64,000 nt of DNA from positions 2,323,258 through 2,387,257 of the forward strand of contig NZ_OY782578.1 in the NCBI RefSeq assembly GCF_963677945.1. Direction: 5' to 3'. This document shows positions 18,077 through 27,810 of the stretch, piece by piece. The stretch is from an uncultured Bacteroides sp. GTDB lineage: Bacteria; Bacteroidota; Bacteroidia; Bacteroidales; Bacteroidaceae. Under the pieces are notes generated by a model, which did not search any database, had not been told where the DNA came from, and saw nothing but the letters and a program-made list of their open reading frames with translations. Both the position numbers and the translations under genes were made by a program. Each line of letters opens with the position of its first letter. Position 1 is the first letter of the stretch.

Positions 18077-19927
18077 TTATAATTCAATAATCATTGATTG
18101 TTTTGGATTGAGTGTTATGTCTTTAGTCAAATCAATATTTTTTTCACTGATAATATCCTTGCTGGTTGTAGCATTGTTTAGTACTTCATTATAATGCTTT
18201 ATTGGAAGCAATTGCTCTTTACTGGTACCATTCAGAATAACCATGGCTGCTTTTCCTTCAAAGCTACGAACGTAGACGTAAATACCATTTTGTGGAATGA
18301 AATGCTTCATTGTTCCTTCAGAAATTACAGCATTATCTTTTCGCCAATGCAGAAGTTTAGAGATATAATCGAATATTTCATTTTGAATTGGAGAACGTCC
18401 TTCTCTTGTGAAAGCATTCTGTGCATCACCTGCCCATCCTCCTGGAAAGTCTTTCCGTACATATCCGTCACTTACATTTTTTCGGCCGTTCATCATAATC
18501 TCAGTGCCATAGTATAGTTGCGGAATACGTGGAATTGTAAGCAGTAATGTTACGGCTTGTTTTAATTCGGCAATATCGTTACCATCTTCCAAAAAACGAT
18601 TTGTATCGTGGTTGTCAAGGAAAGCCATTACAGATGATGGGTTAGGGTAGAGGTAGTCATAAACAAAATTATTGTAAATGCGGTTTAATCCTTTCCAGTC
18701 TTCCGTGCTTTCTTCATTTTTAGCCTGATTTATTTTATCGTAAAAACTGAAATCCATTACAGTTTTCAGGTGTGAATTACGTGGCGCTGAAAGTTTGGAA
18801 TCTTTTTGCCAGTAAGCTGTATATGCAGGTTCGGTTACCCATGATTCACCCACAACGTTGAAATTAGGATATTCTTCGTTTAACTCTTTCATCCATTCTG
18901 CCATAGCGTCGAAATCAGCATAAGGATATGTATCCATACGAATGCCATCGATACCTGCATATTCAATCCACCAGAAGCTGTTCTGTATAAGATAACGAAG
19001 TACGTGTGGGTTTTTCTGGTTTAAATCGGGCATTGAACGGACAAACCATCCATCGTTCATAGTTTTGAAATCATAATCCGATGCATACGGGTCTACGTGA
19101 GGCATTACTTTATAGCTAGTTTGAACAAAGTTCTTTTTGTAATCAGGAAAATTAAACCAGTCATGTGAAGGCATATCTATTAACCATGGATGTTCAGAAC
19201 CGCAATGATTGAAAATCATATCCATAACTATCTTAAGACCTTTGTTATGAGCATTATCAATCAGATTCTTATATTCGTCATTAGTGCCTAATCTCGGATC
19301 TACTTTATAATAATTTGTTGCTGCATAACCATGGTATGAACCTCCTGTCATACTATTTTCCAGAACAGGAGTAAACCATAATGCAGTAACGCCTAATTCA
19401 TTAAAATAGTCAAGGTGTTTCTCTATACCTGCAAGGTCTCCACCATGACGTGCATTCGGATCTTTTCTGTCGGCAGCAGAAGGCGATAATGTTTTATCAT
19501 TGTCATTTGTTGCATTTCCGTTAGCAAATCTATCAGGCATAAGCATGTAAAGAACGTCTGATGAATCAAAACCAATTCTTTCAGCCCCTTTTTTAGCTCT
19601 TGTTTTTAGCTCGTAATACTTAATTTCTTTTTTATTTCCCTGAGTAAAGGTAAGTTCAATATTACCGGCCTTAACATCTTTATCAAGAGTGAGGTATACC
19701 AAAAGATAATTTGGGCTTTCTAATTTTACTATACTGCTAAGATTAACTCCGGGATAATTTACAGAAACATCGCACGAAGAGATATTCTTTCCGTATACCA
19801 TCAATTGAAGTTCTGGATTCTTCATCCCTACATACCAGAAAGATGGCTCAATCTTATCTATTTTACTGGCAGCATTCATACTAACTGCTATTATAAACAA
19901 GATAAAAGATAAAAGTGTTTTTCTCAT
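18077..19927 (-). CDS. susA: SusA-like neopullulanase/cyclomaltodextrinase (GH13)
   Basis: I set the start at ATG 19927 because MRKTLLSFILFIIAVSMNAA is a signal peptide; an ATG 13 codons upstream adds an unlikely leader. At 616 residues it is about the length of B. thetaiotaomicron SusA. An N-terminal cyclomaltodextrinase-type sandwich (IEPSFWYVGMKNPELQL) precedes the barrel: MLMPDRFANGN, GVTALWFTPVLEN, DMIFNHCGSEH, GIDGIRMDTYPYAD (nucleophile D), VVGESWV (acid/base E), FLDNHDTNRF (transition-state D). It should hydrolyse maltodextrins or pullulan in the periplasm. It is separated from susCDE by two unrelated genes, but a LacI-type operator about 95 bp upstream links it to the same regulon. 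Confidence 0.9.
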   Translation of the reverse strand: MRKTLLSFILFIIAVSMNAASKIDKIEPSFWYVGMKNPELQLMVYGKNISSCDVSVNYPGVNLSSIVKLESPNYLLVYLTLDKDVKAGNIELTFTQGNKKEIKYYELKTRAKKGAERIGFDSSDVLYMLMPDRFANGNATNDNDKTLSPSAADRKDPNARHGGDLAGIEKHLDYFNELGVTALWFTPVLENSMTGGSYHGYAATNYYKVDPRLGTNDEYKNLIDNAHNKGLKIVMDMIFNHCGSEHPWLIDMPSHDWFNFPDYKKNFVQTSYKVMPHVDPYASDYDFKTMNDGWFVRSMPDLNQKNPHVLRYLIQNSFWWIEYAGIDGIRMDTYPYADFDAMAEWMKELNEEYPNFNVVGESWVTEPAYTAYWQKDSKLSAPRNSHLKTVMDFSFYDKINQAKNEESTEDWKGLNRIYNNFVYDYLYPNPSSVMAFLDNHDTNRFLEDGNDIAELKQAVTLLLTIPRIPQLYYGTEIMMNGRKNVSDGYVRKDFPGGWAGDAQNAFTREGRSPIQNEIFDYISKLLHWRKDNAVISEGTMKHFIPQNGIYVYVRSFEGKAAMVILNGTSKEQLLPIKHYNEVLNNATTSKDIISEKNIDLTKDITLNPKQSMIIEL

Positions 19928-20017
19928 GATTAAATTAATAAATGTTACGTTTAGGCGAATGTACATAAAATATCGATGATATTCAGTTTATATTTTACTT
20001 CTCTTTATTGGAGTTTA

Positions 20018-20031
20018 TGCAAACGTTTTCA
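20018..20031. promoter_or_regulatory. LacI-type operator upstream of susA
   Basis: TGCAAACGTTTTCA shares TGCAAACG-TT-CA with the operator at the susC promoter (4648-4661). It lies 91 bases before the susA start codon, and on the minus strand contains a TTTG that could serve as part of the -33 element. Confidence 0.65.
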
Positions 20032-20042
20032 TTTATAGCATA

Positions 20043-20082
20043 AAAAAACGTCTGCAATTCATAAAGAAGAGCAGACGTTTTA
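20043..20082 (-). terminator. Terminator of the methylmalonyl-CoA decarboxylase operon
   Basis: AAAACGTCTGC and GCAGACGTTTT flank a 17-base loop. On the minus strand the stem is followed by a T run, just downstream of the sodium-pump gene. Confidence 0.8.
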
Positions 20083-20100
20083 ATATAAGTGGTTTTTATT

Positions 20101-21261
20101 TTACATAATAAAGCCCATAAGTATTCCTGCTGCCAATGCAGCACCAATAATACCAGCTACATTTGGTCCCATGGCATGTACAGACAAATAATTAGTAGAA
20201 TCATATTCCAAACCAATTTCTTCTGAAATGTTTGCTGCCAAAGGCGAAGCAATTCCGGCATTTCCAATAAGTGGATTAATCTTATGACCTTCCTTAAGGA
20301 ATAAGTTTGTCAACTTAATAAATAGTATACCCGAAGCAGTTGCAATAATGATAGCTAATATACCAATGACTATTGCGAACACCGTATTTACTGTAAAGAA
20401 ATTGCTTGCAGTAAGTGTTACCCCAGCTGTTAATCCTAAAAGTACAGTAACAATATCAAGCAATGTTCCGCTTACAGCTTCTGCTAAACGACGGGTAACA
20501 CCACTTTCTTTAAGCAGATTACCAAAGAATAACATACCTAATAATGGCAAAGCCGAAGGTACCAATAAGCAAGTAAGTACCAACCCAACAACTGGGAATA
20601 CTAACTTTTCAGTATGCGATACCTGACGAGCTGGTTTCATTTTTATAACTCTGTCATTGCTGTTGGTCAGTAAGCGCATTAACGGTGGTTGTATTACAGG
20701 TATCAGAGCAATATAAGCATAAACAGATAAAGCAACGATACCAACTAATTCTGGAGATAATTTAGATGCCAGGAATAAAGCAATAGGACCGTTTGCACTA
20801 CCAATAATACTTATACCAGCTGCCTGAGCTGGATCAACACCAAGAATCATTGCAAGTATATAAGCACCGAAAATACCTAACTGAGCAGCTGCTCCGATAA
20901 GCATTAACTTAGGATTAGAAATCAGAGCAGAAAAGTCGGTCATAGCTCCAATACCTAAAAGCATTAATGGAAGATACCAACCACTTTCCAAACCTTGATA
21001 TAAAACATTGAATACTGAATCATCATAAGAACCAGAATCGGCACCTATCATGAAAAGTATATTTCCTACGAGTATTCCAAAACCGATAGGAATCAATAAC
21101 ATTGGCTGAAAGTCTTTTTTTATTGCCAGATATATTAAACACATTCCGACAAGCAGCATAATAAGTCCGCCTGGCGTAGCGTTTGCGAATCCTGTATAAC
21201 TCCAGAAGTCAGCTAAGTTATTTGATAAATATGTTCCAAGCTCTCCCATACTATTACTCAA
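20101..21261 (-). CDS. mmdB: Sodium-pumping decarboxylase beta subunit (OadB/MmdB)
   Basis: A 386-residue polytopic membrane protein with the OadB family blocks PMLLIPIGFGILVGN, GSYDDSVFNVLYQG, GIGAMTDFSALISNPK, GISIIGSANGPIALFLASKL, and the C-terminal NPLIGNAGIASPLAAN region. It couples decarboxylation of carboxybiotin to sodium export across the inner membrane. It is the last gene of a five-gene operon and overlaps the biotin-carrier gene by 8 bases. With the carboxyltransferase and epimerase genes this makes a methylmalonyl-CoA decarboxylase, the step that yields propionyl-CoA in succinate-propionate fermentation. Confidence 0.93.
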   Translation of the reverse strand: MSNSMGELGTYLSNNLADFWSYTGFANATPGGLIMLLVGMCLIYLAIKKDFQPMLLIPIGFGILVGNILFMIGADSGSYDDSVFNVLYQGLESGWYLPLMLLGIGAMTDFSALISNPKLMLIGAAAQLGIFGAYILAMILGVDPAQAAGISIIGSANGPIALFLASKLSPELVGIVALSVYAYIALIPVIQPPLMRLLTNSNDRVIKMKPARQVSHTEKLVFPVVGLVLTCLLVPSALPLLGMLFFGNLLKESGVTRRLAEAVSGTLLDIVTVLLGLTAGVTLTASNFFTVNTVFAIVIGILAIIIATASGILFIKLTNLFLKEGHKINPLIGNAGIASPLAANISEEIGLEYDSTNYLSVHAMGPNVAGIIGAALAAGILMGFIM

Positions 21262-21682
21262 TTATGATAAGATCTGTACCTTCAAGAACAGAGTCTCCAT
21301 TGTTTACATTAATAGCAGTAACTTTCCCATCTTTATCTGCATGGATATTATTCTCCATTTTCATTGCTTCAAGAATAAGAACTGTATCTCCTTTCTTAAC
21401 TGTATCTCCTATTTTTACTTTGATCTCAAGAATAATACCTGGAAGCGGAGATTTTACAGCGCTCTTGTTTGATGTTGCAGCCGGACGAGAAACTACAGGC
21501 TTGCCACTTTCTGTTTTAGGAGCAGCAGCCGGACGAGTTACTGGTTTGGGAGCTACAGTTTTTTCAATTTCCACTTTGTAGGGTGTACCGTTAACTTCAA
21601 CAGTAGCGATATTATTTTCATCAATGTCGTTAACCGTAACTTTATAGAGGTTTCCATTGATCTTATATTTATATTGTTTCAT
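21254..21682 (-). CDS. mmdC: Biotin carboxyl carrier protein of the decarboxylase
   Basis: A 142-residue protein. An N-terminal beta domain (YKYKINGNLYKVTVNDID) is joined by a Pro/Ala-rich linker (about 48-72) to a biotinyl domain (about 73-142) with the biotin-attachment motif EAMKMEN, where the Lys is biotinylated. It shuttles CO2 between the carboxyltransferase and the membrane pump. It lies between the OadG-like and beta-subunit genes of the same operon. Confidence 0.93.
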   Translation of the reverse strand: MKQYKYKINGNLYKVTVNDIDENNIATVEVNGTPYKVEIEKTVAPKPVTRPAAAPKTESGKPVVSRPAATSNKSAVKSPLPGIILEIKVKIGDTVKKGDTVLILEAMKMENNIHADKDGKVTAINVNNGDSVLEGTDLIIIE

Positions 21683-21718
21683 CTTTTATTAAATTTAAAA
21701 TTAATATTGAAAATGCTT

Positions 21719-22135
21719 CTAACGTTTACGTGGCGTTTCTGTTAAAGTATAAATTTTAGAACTCCATGGAGAATAGTTACGTTTAACCTTATTAATGGTT
21801 AATACCATATCTTCTACATCGTGAACATTATCCTGATATTCGTGCAATGCCATTGATATTGCTGCCAATACATCTCCGGATTCCGGACCTGTAGCCTGAT
21901 TTCTATCAGTAATTCCTTTAACCTTCATTGTATTCTTGTTGGATAATTGAATAGAAATATTAGCAATAATCCTGAATACAAAATAGAAAAAAATCAAACT
22001 AACAAAAATAACTATCATAGCAGCAATGGCCATTCCTATGCCTGTAGAATCGTTAGTGCGAAGGTTCTGTGCATTCGCTCCAATGCTTCCTGCAAGCAAT
22101 GAAATGATTAATATCCCTTTATTTATTTTATTCAT
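21719..22135 (-). CDS. OadG-family small membrane subunit
   Basis: A 138-residue protein with a signal-like N-terminus (MNKINKGILIISLLAGSIG) and a strong transmembrane segment at about 32-56 (GMAIAAMIVIFVSLIFFYFV), followed by a soluble tail with AAISMALHEY and the conserved end YSPWSSKIYTLTETPRKR. This is the Bacteroidota OadG form. It anchors and assembles the carboxyltransferase with the sodium pump. It lies between the carboxyltransferase and biotin-carrier genes. Confidence 0.85.
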   Translation of the reverse strand: MNKINKGILIISLLAGSIGANAQNLRTNDSTGIGMAIAAMIVIFVSLIFFYFVFRIIANISIQLSNKNTMKVKGITDRNQATGPESGDVLAAISMALHEYQDNVHDVEDMVLTINKVKRNYSPWSSKIYTLTETPRKR

Positions 22136-22156
22136 AACTTGTCGTTTTATAGTTAC

Positions 22157-23710
22157 TTATAATGGAATATTTCCATGCTTTTTAGCCGGATTGGTTAACT
22201 TCTTAGTTTGTAATTGCTGTAAAGCACGAATAATACGGAAACGAGTATTTCTAGGTTCAATAACATCGTCAATGTAACCATATTTTGCCGCATTGTATGG
22301 ATTAGCAAACAACTTGGTGTATTCTTCTTCTTTTTCAGCCATAAAGCGAATAGGATCTTCAGCTGTTTTTGCTTCTTTTGCATACAATACTTCTACTGCA
22401 CCGGCACCACCCATAACTGCAATCTCAGAAGTTGGCCATGCATAGTTCATATCTCCACGAAGTTGTTTACAACTCATTACAATATGTGAACCTCCGTATG
22501 ACTTTCTAAGAGTAACGGTTACTTTAGGTACTGTTGCTTCACCATAAGCGTAAAGCAGTTTAGCTCCATGAAGAATAACTCCATTGTACTCTTGTCCTGT
22601 TCCTGGCAAGAATCCCGGAACATCAACCAAAGTTACTATAGGAATATTAAATGCATCACAGAAACGAACAAAACGTCCGGCTTTACGTGAAGCGTTGCTA
22701 TCAAGTACACCTGCAAGATATTTAGGCTGATTAGCCACAACGCCAACAGATTGTCCGTTAAAGCGGGCAAAACCGATTATAATATTTTTGGCATAATCTT
22801 TTTGAATTTCTAGAAACTCTCCGTTGTCAATGATCGCACCTATAACTTCATACATATCATAAGGCTTGTTTGGACTGTCAGGAACAATTTCATTTAAAGA
22901 GTCTTCTAAACGGTCTATTGGATCATCACAAGGAACAAGAGGTGATTCTTCTAAGTTGTTTTGTGGAATAAAGCTAAGTAGCTTACGAATAATAGATAAA
23001 CCTTCTTCTTCTGTTTTAGCAGTAAAATGAGTTACACCTGATTTTGTAGAGTGTACACTTGCACCTCCTAAATCTTCTTGTGAAACATCTTCGCCTGTTA
23101 CTGTTTTTACAACTTTAGGACCTGTAAGGAACATATAAGAAGTACCTTCCATCATTAAAGTAAAGTCTGTCAATGCCGGAGAATATACAGCTCCACCTGC
23201 ACAAGGACCGAAAATTCCAGAAATTTGAGGAATAACTCCTGATGCAAGAATGTTGCGCTGGAAAATTTCAGCATATCCGCCAAGTGCGTTAATTCCTTCC
23301 TGGATACGAGCACCTCCAGAGTCATTGAGTCCAATAACCGGTGCACCCATCTTCATAGCTTGATCCATAACTTTACAGATCTTTAGTGCCATAGTTTCAG
23401 ACAAAGAACCTCCGAAAACTGTGAAGTCCTGTGCGAAAACATAAACTAATCTACCTTCAATAGTTCCGTATCCGGTAACAACTCCATCACCAAGATATGA
23501 TTTTTTTTCCTGACCGAAGTTTGTACATCTATGTTTTACGAACATATCCATTTCTTCAAAACTTCCATCATCTAATAATTGAGCGATTCGCTCACGTGCA
23601 GTGTATTTTCCTTTCGCGTGTTGTTTTTCAATAGCTTTTTCTCCACCACCTAAGCGAGCTTGCGTACGTAGTTCTATAAGCTCTTTTACTTTTTCAAGTT
23701 GGTTACTCAT
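22157..23710 (-). CDS. mmdA: Methylmalonyl-CoA/propionyl-CoA carboxyltransferase subunit
   Basis: A 517-residue soluble acyl-CoA carboxyltransferase of the PccB/MmdA family: [64 protein letters not shown], and the Ala/Gly oxyanion-hole segments. It moves the carboxyl group from methylmalonyl-CoA to biotin on the carrier protein; with the downstream OadG, biotin carrier and beta pump it forms the sodium-translocating decarboxylase. Without a biotin carboxylase gene nearby, the decarboxylase direction is favoured over a propionyl-CoA carboxylase. Confidence 0.93.
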   Translation of the reverse strand: MSNQLEKVKELIELRTQARLGGGEKAIEKQHAKGKYTARERIAQLLDDGSFEEMDMFVKHRCTNFGQEKKSYLGDGVVTGYGTIEGRLVYVFAQDFTVFGGSLSETMALKICKVMDQAMKMGAPVIGLNDSGGARIQEGINALGGYAEIFQRNILASGVIPQISGIFGPCAGGAVYSPALTDFTLMMEGTSYMFLTGPKVVKTVTGEDVSQEDLGGASVHSTKSGVTHFTAKTEEEGLSIIRKLLSFIPQNNLEESPLVPCDDPIDRLEDSLNEIVPDSPNKPYDMYEVIGAIIDNGEFLEIQKDYAKNIIIGFARFNGQSVGVVANQPKYLAGVLDSNASRKAGRFVRFCDAFNIPIVTLVDVPGFLPGTGQEYNGVILHGAKLLYAYGEATVPKVTVTLRKSYGGSHIVMSCKQLRGDMNYAWPTSEIAVMGGAGAVEVLYAKEAKTAEDPIRFMAEKEEEYTKLFANPYNAAKYGYIDDVIEPRNTRFRIIRALQQLQTKKLTNPAKKHGNIPL

Positions 23711-23736
23711 GAATTTATGATATTAAAGTTAATAAA

Positions 23737-24141
23737 TTAGTGTTCACAAAGTTCGGTAAGTACGCCGAGGGTAGATTTAGGATGAAGGAATGCAATCTGT
23801 AATCCTTCAGCTCCTAAACGAGGTGCTTTGTCGATTATGCGGATTCCATTTGTTTCAGCTTCAGCCAAAGCGTTCGCAACTCCATCTTCAATTGCAAATG
23901 CAACATGGTGTACACCTGCTCCTTTATTTTCAATAAATTTAGCAATAGTACTATCTGGACTAGTAGGTTCCAGTAGTTCAATTTTTGTTTCTCCAACTTT
24001 TAAAAAAGCTGTTTTAACTTTTTGGTCTTCAACTACTTCTATATTGTAGCATTTCAAACCTAATACATTTTCATAATAAGGTAAAGCTTCTTCTATACTC
24101 TTTACGGCAATGCCTAAATGTTCAATGTGAGAAATCTTCAT
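23737..24141 (-). CDS. mce: Methylmalonyl-CoA epimerase
   Basis: A 134-residue vicinal-oxygen-chelate protein: ISHIEHLGIAVKSIEEALPYYENVLG at the N-terminus (metal-binding His), KIELLEPTSPDSTIAKF, GAGVHHVAFAIED (second His), and the C-terminal HPKSTLGVLTELCEH (Glu). It interconverts the R and S forms of methylmalonyl-CoA. It is the first gene of the operon, 26 bases before the carboxyltransferase, and links mutase product to decarboxylation. Confidence 0.93.
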   Translation of the reverse strand: MKISHIEHLGIAVKSIEEALPYYENVLGLKCYNIEVVEDQKVKTAFLKVGETKIELLEPTSPDSTIAKFIENKGAGVHHVAFAIEDGVANALAEAETNGIRIIDKAPRLGAEGLQIAFLHPKSTLGVLTELCEH

Positions 24142-24259
24142 AATTATTTAATTTTTCATTGGTATTTACTATTATCCCTATGGACAAAACAGTACAAAGA
24201 AAGTCAATTACTTCTTAATAAAGAAATTTTTCAGCATTTTATTTTGGTTGTTTATGCGA

Positions 24260-26671
24260 CTAAAATTCTAAAAGTAAACGAATATTAATTTGACGAGATG
24301 TAAGGTAATTAGGGACGGCATATTGGTTATTCGATATATCGGTGACCCAATAGTAGGAATTTACGTTGTTGATACCTAGCAAATTGAATATATCTATTCC
24401 AATCCACATGTTGCGAATATGGCGGCTGATACGCCCACGATAGTCTCCATCTTCGTTGTCAATAATTTGTCTGGACATGCCAATATCTACTCTCTTATAT
24501 GGCGGAGTTCGAAATACTATTTCTTCTCTTCCGGAATGCGGAGGACCAAAAGGAAGCCCGTCAGCCAAGGTGGCTTTTAAGTTCATTTTCCATTTTTTAT
24601 TTCCGGGGAAGTAGTCGCTGAAGAAAAATGAGAGGTTGTATCTCTGGTCGGTAGGACGCGGAATCCATTTTTTATTTATCTGTTCTTCAGTTTTCATTAA
24701 TGAAAGACAAAGCCAGGAGTCTGTGCCCTGAACAAATTCTCCGAATAATTTCATATCAATACCTGTTGCATATCCACTGGCCATATTCTTACCGTAGTAG
24801 CTTATGTGCACATTGTTAACATTGTAAGGAATCAGATCATCCAGTTTCTTATAATAAAGTTCAGTGGTGAATTTAAATGGTCTGCCAAGGGCTCTGAATC
24901 TATAATCTCCGGCCAATACAAAATGAATGGATCTTTGAGATTTTATATCTTTATTAAGTGTTACGGTTGCATTCCCATTTATGGTGGTAGTATCCCTAAA
25001 CTCTTTGTAGAAAGGAGCCTGATAATAAACTCCTGATGCGGCACGGAAAGTCAGATCTTCATTAAACCTTGGAATAAGCGCTATGGAAGTACGTGGACTG
25101 AAGATAAATTCTTTGTTCCAGTTCCAATAACTTCCCCGCACTCCAATGTTGAAAGTTAATAACCCAATATTTGAGGAAAACTTATATACATCTTGTGCAT
25201 AAAATGAAAAACGGTCACTTCTTATTTTATTTTTTGAAGCCAGACTATAAATCAATTCAACGTCATAGCTTGTGTGAGGAAGAGAATAACCTGCCGAGTC
25301 TCTCATTTCCCATTCACGGAGTTTATCTTTTATAAATTCCTTTTTTAATTCTAGTCCCCATTTAATTTGATTACTATGAATCTTATGACTTCCTGAGATA
25401 GAGTAATTTTGTACATCTGCGTTCAAATAATTACGGGCATGTTCCATATATGTTCCTACACCAATGGTTTCTGTATCATTAGTAGTTGCAGTAGATGTAC
25501 TTCCATTTAAGGAACTTAACCAATATTCTCCTGTAATATCGTAAGTTTCTTGTTCTTTTGTATGAAAAGCAGACCCGATAAATGAAATATCATTGTAGGG
25601 ATTAAGATGGTAGGTGATGCTTCCTGAACCGAAATAAGTTTGAAACAAATCTCTTTCCTGTCCTCCGAAATATACTTTGAACTCTTGAATAGCCGAAATT
25701 GTTCCGAATTTTGTATTCCGGTCTTTTGGTTTGAAATTATATTTGTTTTGTGATATGTTACCGATAACCCCAAACTCCCAACGCTTATTGGGAGCCCAGT
25801 TTATATAAGTCTGGTAATCAAGGAAAGCAGGATCATATTCACCTTTAGTTTCCAAACTACCTAAAAGATAACGATTGGTTTTATAGCGAATGCCGTTAGT
25901 CATGGAAAAATGTTTGGTAGCAAACCCTACATAAGCACTAGCTCCTAATAAACTGGTAGATACAGATCCTTCCAAATGTTCCGGCTTCTTATAGGTTATA
26001 TCCAGAACAGAAGACATTTTATCTCCATATTTTGATTCATAACCTCCCGAAGAAAAACCTATCTCTTGTACCATGTCCGGATTTATAAAGCTAAGCCCTT
26101 CTTGTTGCCCGGAGCGAATTAATAATGGCCGATAGATTTCCACTCCGTTTACATAGACAATATTCTCATCAAAGCTACCTCCCCGCACATTATATTGAGA
26201 GCTTAATTCGTTATGCGAACTTACTCCAGCCTGTGTAGCAATTAAAGATTCAATATTTCCTCCCGAAGCATCCGGCATAAGCTTTCTATCTTTAGCTTTA
26301 ATTCTTTCAGTCATTCCAGTTTGCCTCTTTGCTTCTGTTACAGTAACTTCTCCTAGTTCATATCCGGAATTAAGTAGTATAACGTTAAGTGTGATTTCGC
26401 CTTTGGGATTCTTTAATACTCTTTTCTTTGTATTATATCCCAGCATGGAATAAACAATAACTACACTATCTTTTGATGGAACGGTTAATGAATAATGGCC
26501 TCTTAGATCAGTTACGGTACCTGTTATCTGCCCCTGAATTCGTACATTGGCTATCTCTATTGGATTATTATCCTGATCCATTACGATTCCGGAGACTTTG
26601 GCTGTTCCCTGAGCTATAATTGCTGTAGGAAAGAATATTATTATAAGTGCCAGAAGTGCACAGTACTTCAT
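24260..26671 (-). CDS. TonB-dependent outer-membrane receptor with carboxypeptidase-like N-domain
   Basis: An 803-residue protein: signal peptide MKYCALLALIIIFFPTAIIAQ, a carboxypeptidase-D-like regulatory domain (VSGIVMDQDNNPIEIANVRI), a plug (QYNVRGGSFDENIVYVNGVE; GFSSGGYESKYGDKMSSVLD), then a beta barrel ending in LRLLLEF-type aromatic residues. It lacks the SusC/RagA signature and has no SusD partner, so it is an ordinary TonB receptor whose ligand is unknown. It is a single-gene unit, 118 bases from the epimerase gene and on the same strand. Confidence 0.88.
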   Translation of the reverse strand: MKYCALLALIIIFFPTAIIAQGTAKVSGIVMDQDNNPIEIANVRIQGQITGTVTDLRGHYSLTVPSKDSVVIVYSMLGYNTKKRVLKNPKGEITLNVILLNSGYELGEVTVTEAKRQTGMTERIKAKDRKLMPDASGGNIESLIATQAGVSSHNELSSQYNVRGGSFDENIVYVNGVEIYRPLLIRSGQQEGLSFINPDMVQEIGFSSGGYESKYGDKMSSVLDITYKKPEHLEGSVSTSLLGASAYVGFATKHFSMTNGIRYKTNRYLLGSLETKGEYDPAFLDYQTYINWAPNKRWEFGVIGNISQNKYNFKPKDRNTKFGTISAIQEFKVYFGGQERDLFQTYFGSGSITYHLNPYNDISFIGSAFHTKEQETYDITGEYWLSSLNGSTSTATTNDTETIGVGTYMEHARNYLNADVQNYSISGSHKIHSNQIKWGLELKKEFIKDKLREWEMRDSAGYSLPHTSYDVELIYSLASKNKIRSDRFSFYAQDVYKFSSNIGLLTFNIGVRGSYWNWNKEFIFSPRTSIALIPRFNEDLTFRAASGVYYQAPFYKEFRDTTTINGNATVTLNKDIKSQRSIHFVLAGDYRFRALGRPFKFTTELYYKKLDDLIPYNVNNVHISYYGKNMASGYATGIDMKLFGEFVQGTDSWLCLSLMKTEEQINKKWIPRPTDQRYNLSFFFSDYFPGNKKWKMNLKATLADGLPFGPPHSGREEIVFRTPPYKRVDIGMSRQIIDNEDGDYRGRISRHIRNMWIGIDIFNLLGINNVNSYYWVTDISNNQYAVPNYLTSRQINIRLLLEF

Positions 26672-26740
26672 ATTGATGCGTTCTTTTTATGCACAGAATA
26701 CTCCGTGCTATCATATAGAGATAATAACGTAAAAAAAAGG

Positions 26741-27724
26741 TTATGTGTATATTCTAACAAAAAAATTATTTAAGAAAGACCATTTGAGTCTGAACCAGCG
26801 GCGTGAACTTTTTTGCTGACCGCCAAAGCGAAGAACAAAATCGCGGTATCCATGTTTCTTGAAAGGTAATCCTACATCCATATATTCCAAATGTTCATAA
26901 CCCTCTTTCTGTGCAAATTTTAAGGCTTCCCAAATAGCTAGTACTCCGGGATATAGTTTTTTATATGTTTTTTTAAGACCTCCAGAAAATAACAGGTATG
27001 CATTTGTTTTAGAAAAGACAAGTACAGAACCTCCAATTATTTTATCCTTGTATTTCACAATGAATATTCTACCCATTCCGCTGTGTACAGCTTTCTCATC
27101 GAAATATTCAAAGTATTCAATACAAGGGAAGTTTTTACGAATGTTATACGAATAGTTCATTTTAAGCATCTGTGAGAAAGCACGAATCTCTTCAATACTT
27201 TTCGCCTCTTTAACATACGCCCCATTGGTATATCCTTTTTTGATTTGTCTTCTACGAGAAACACTAACTCTATCTAGCAAGTCGGAAGTTTTGTGCAGAG
27301 AACTTCTTACTTGCATCCAGTTAATAGGAAAGTATTGATTCTTACGAAAAGTTTTGTAACCGAATAATGAGTTTTCCAGATTCCTGAATATTAATATGAA
27401 AGATTCCTGGATTCCGATATCTGTTATATACTCAAGCATTTTATCAAAAATGACTTCAGAGCTTATCTCATCATCAAAATATTCTCCGGTTCCATAAATT
27501 TCGCATCTGCGAATAAAGCTTGGTGGAATTAAGCGAATACATTTTCTGAGAACAGTCAGTATCTTGGCAATAGGCTTTGTTCCATTATAAGCTACAACCA
27601 GAATAGGAGTGTAGCCTGGAGTTGCTTCATAAATCTGAAACATCTCTTTGGAATAAAATACATTATCTCCAGGTAAGTCTGGAATATCATATGCGTGATA
27701 ATATGTAAGAAGCTTAAATACCAT
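26741..27724 (-). CDS. FemAB/GNAT-like aminoacyl- or acyltransferase
   Basis: A 327-residue soluble protein with a double GNAT-like arrangement. The second half (YSYNIRKNFPCIEYFEYF, FIVKYKDKIIGGSVLVFSKTNAYLLFSGG, LAIWEALKFAQKEGYEHLEYMDVG) resembles FemAB-like and Acetyltransf_6 proteins, which transfer amino acids or acyl groups to peptidoglycan precursors or cell-surface glycans. Its substrate is unknown. It is divergent from the nitroreductase operon and separated from it by only about 86 bases, so the two promoters are close together. Confidence 0.7.
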   Translation of the reverse strand: MVFKLLTYYHAYDIPDLPGDNVFYSKEMFQIYEATPGYTPILVVAYNGTKPIAKILTVLRKCIRLIPPSFIRRCEIYGTGEYFDDEISSEVIFDKMLEYITDIGIQESFILIFRNLENSLFGYKTFRKNQYFPINWMQVRSSLHKTSDLLDRVSVSRRRQIKKGYTNGAYVKEAKSIEEIRAFSQMLKMNYSYNIRKNFPCIEYFEYFDEKAVHSGMGRIFIVKYKDKIIGGSVLVFSKTNAYLLFSGGLKKTYKKLYPGVLAIWEALKFAQKEGYEHLEYMDVGLPFKKHGYRDFVLRFGGQQKSSRRWFRLKWSFLNNFFVRIYT

Positions 27725-27810
27725 ATAGTTGCAAATTTATATTTTTTTACCAACAAATCAAATTCCTCGTTGTATATTTGTCGGTTAATAACGAATATGC
27801 AGATATAATT

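Noticed and set aside
18077-19966. SusA start at the outermost ATG 19966
   Set aside because: It would place 13 extra residues before a complete signal peptide, and the resulting length exceeds that usual for SusA.
20348-20626. Open frame opposite mmdB
   Set aside because: Antisense shadow; the minus-strand gene has all family motifs.
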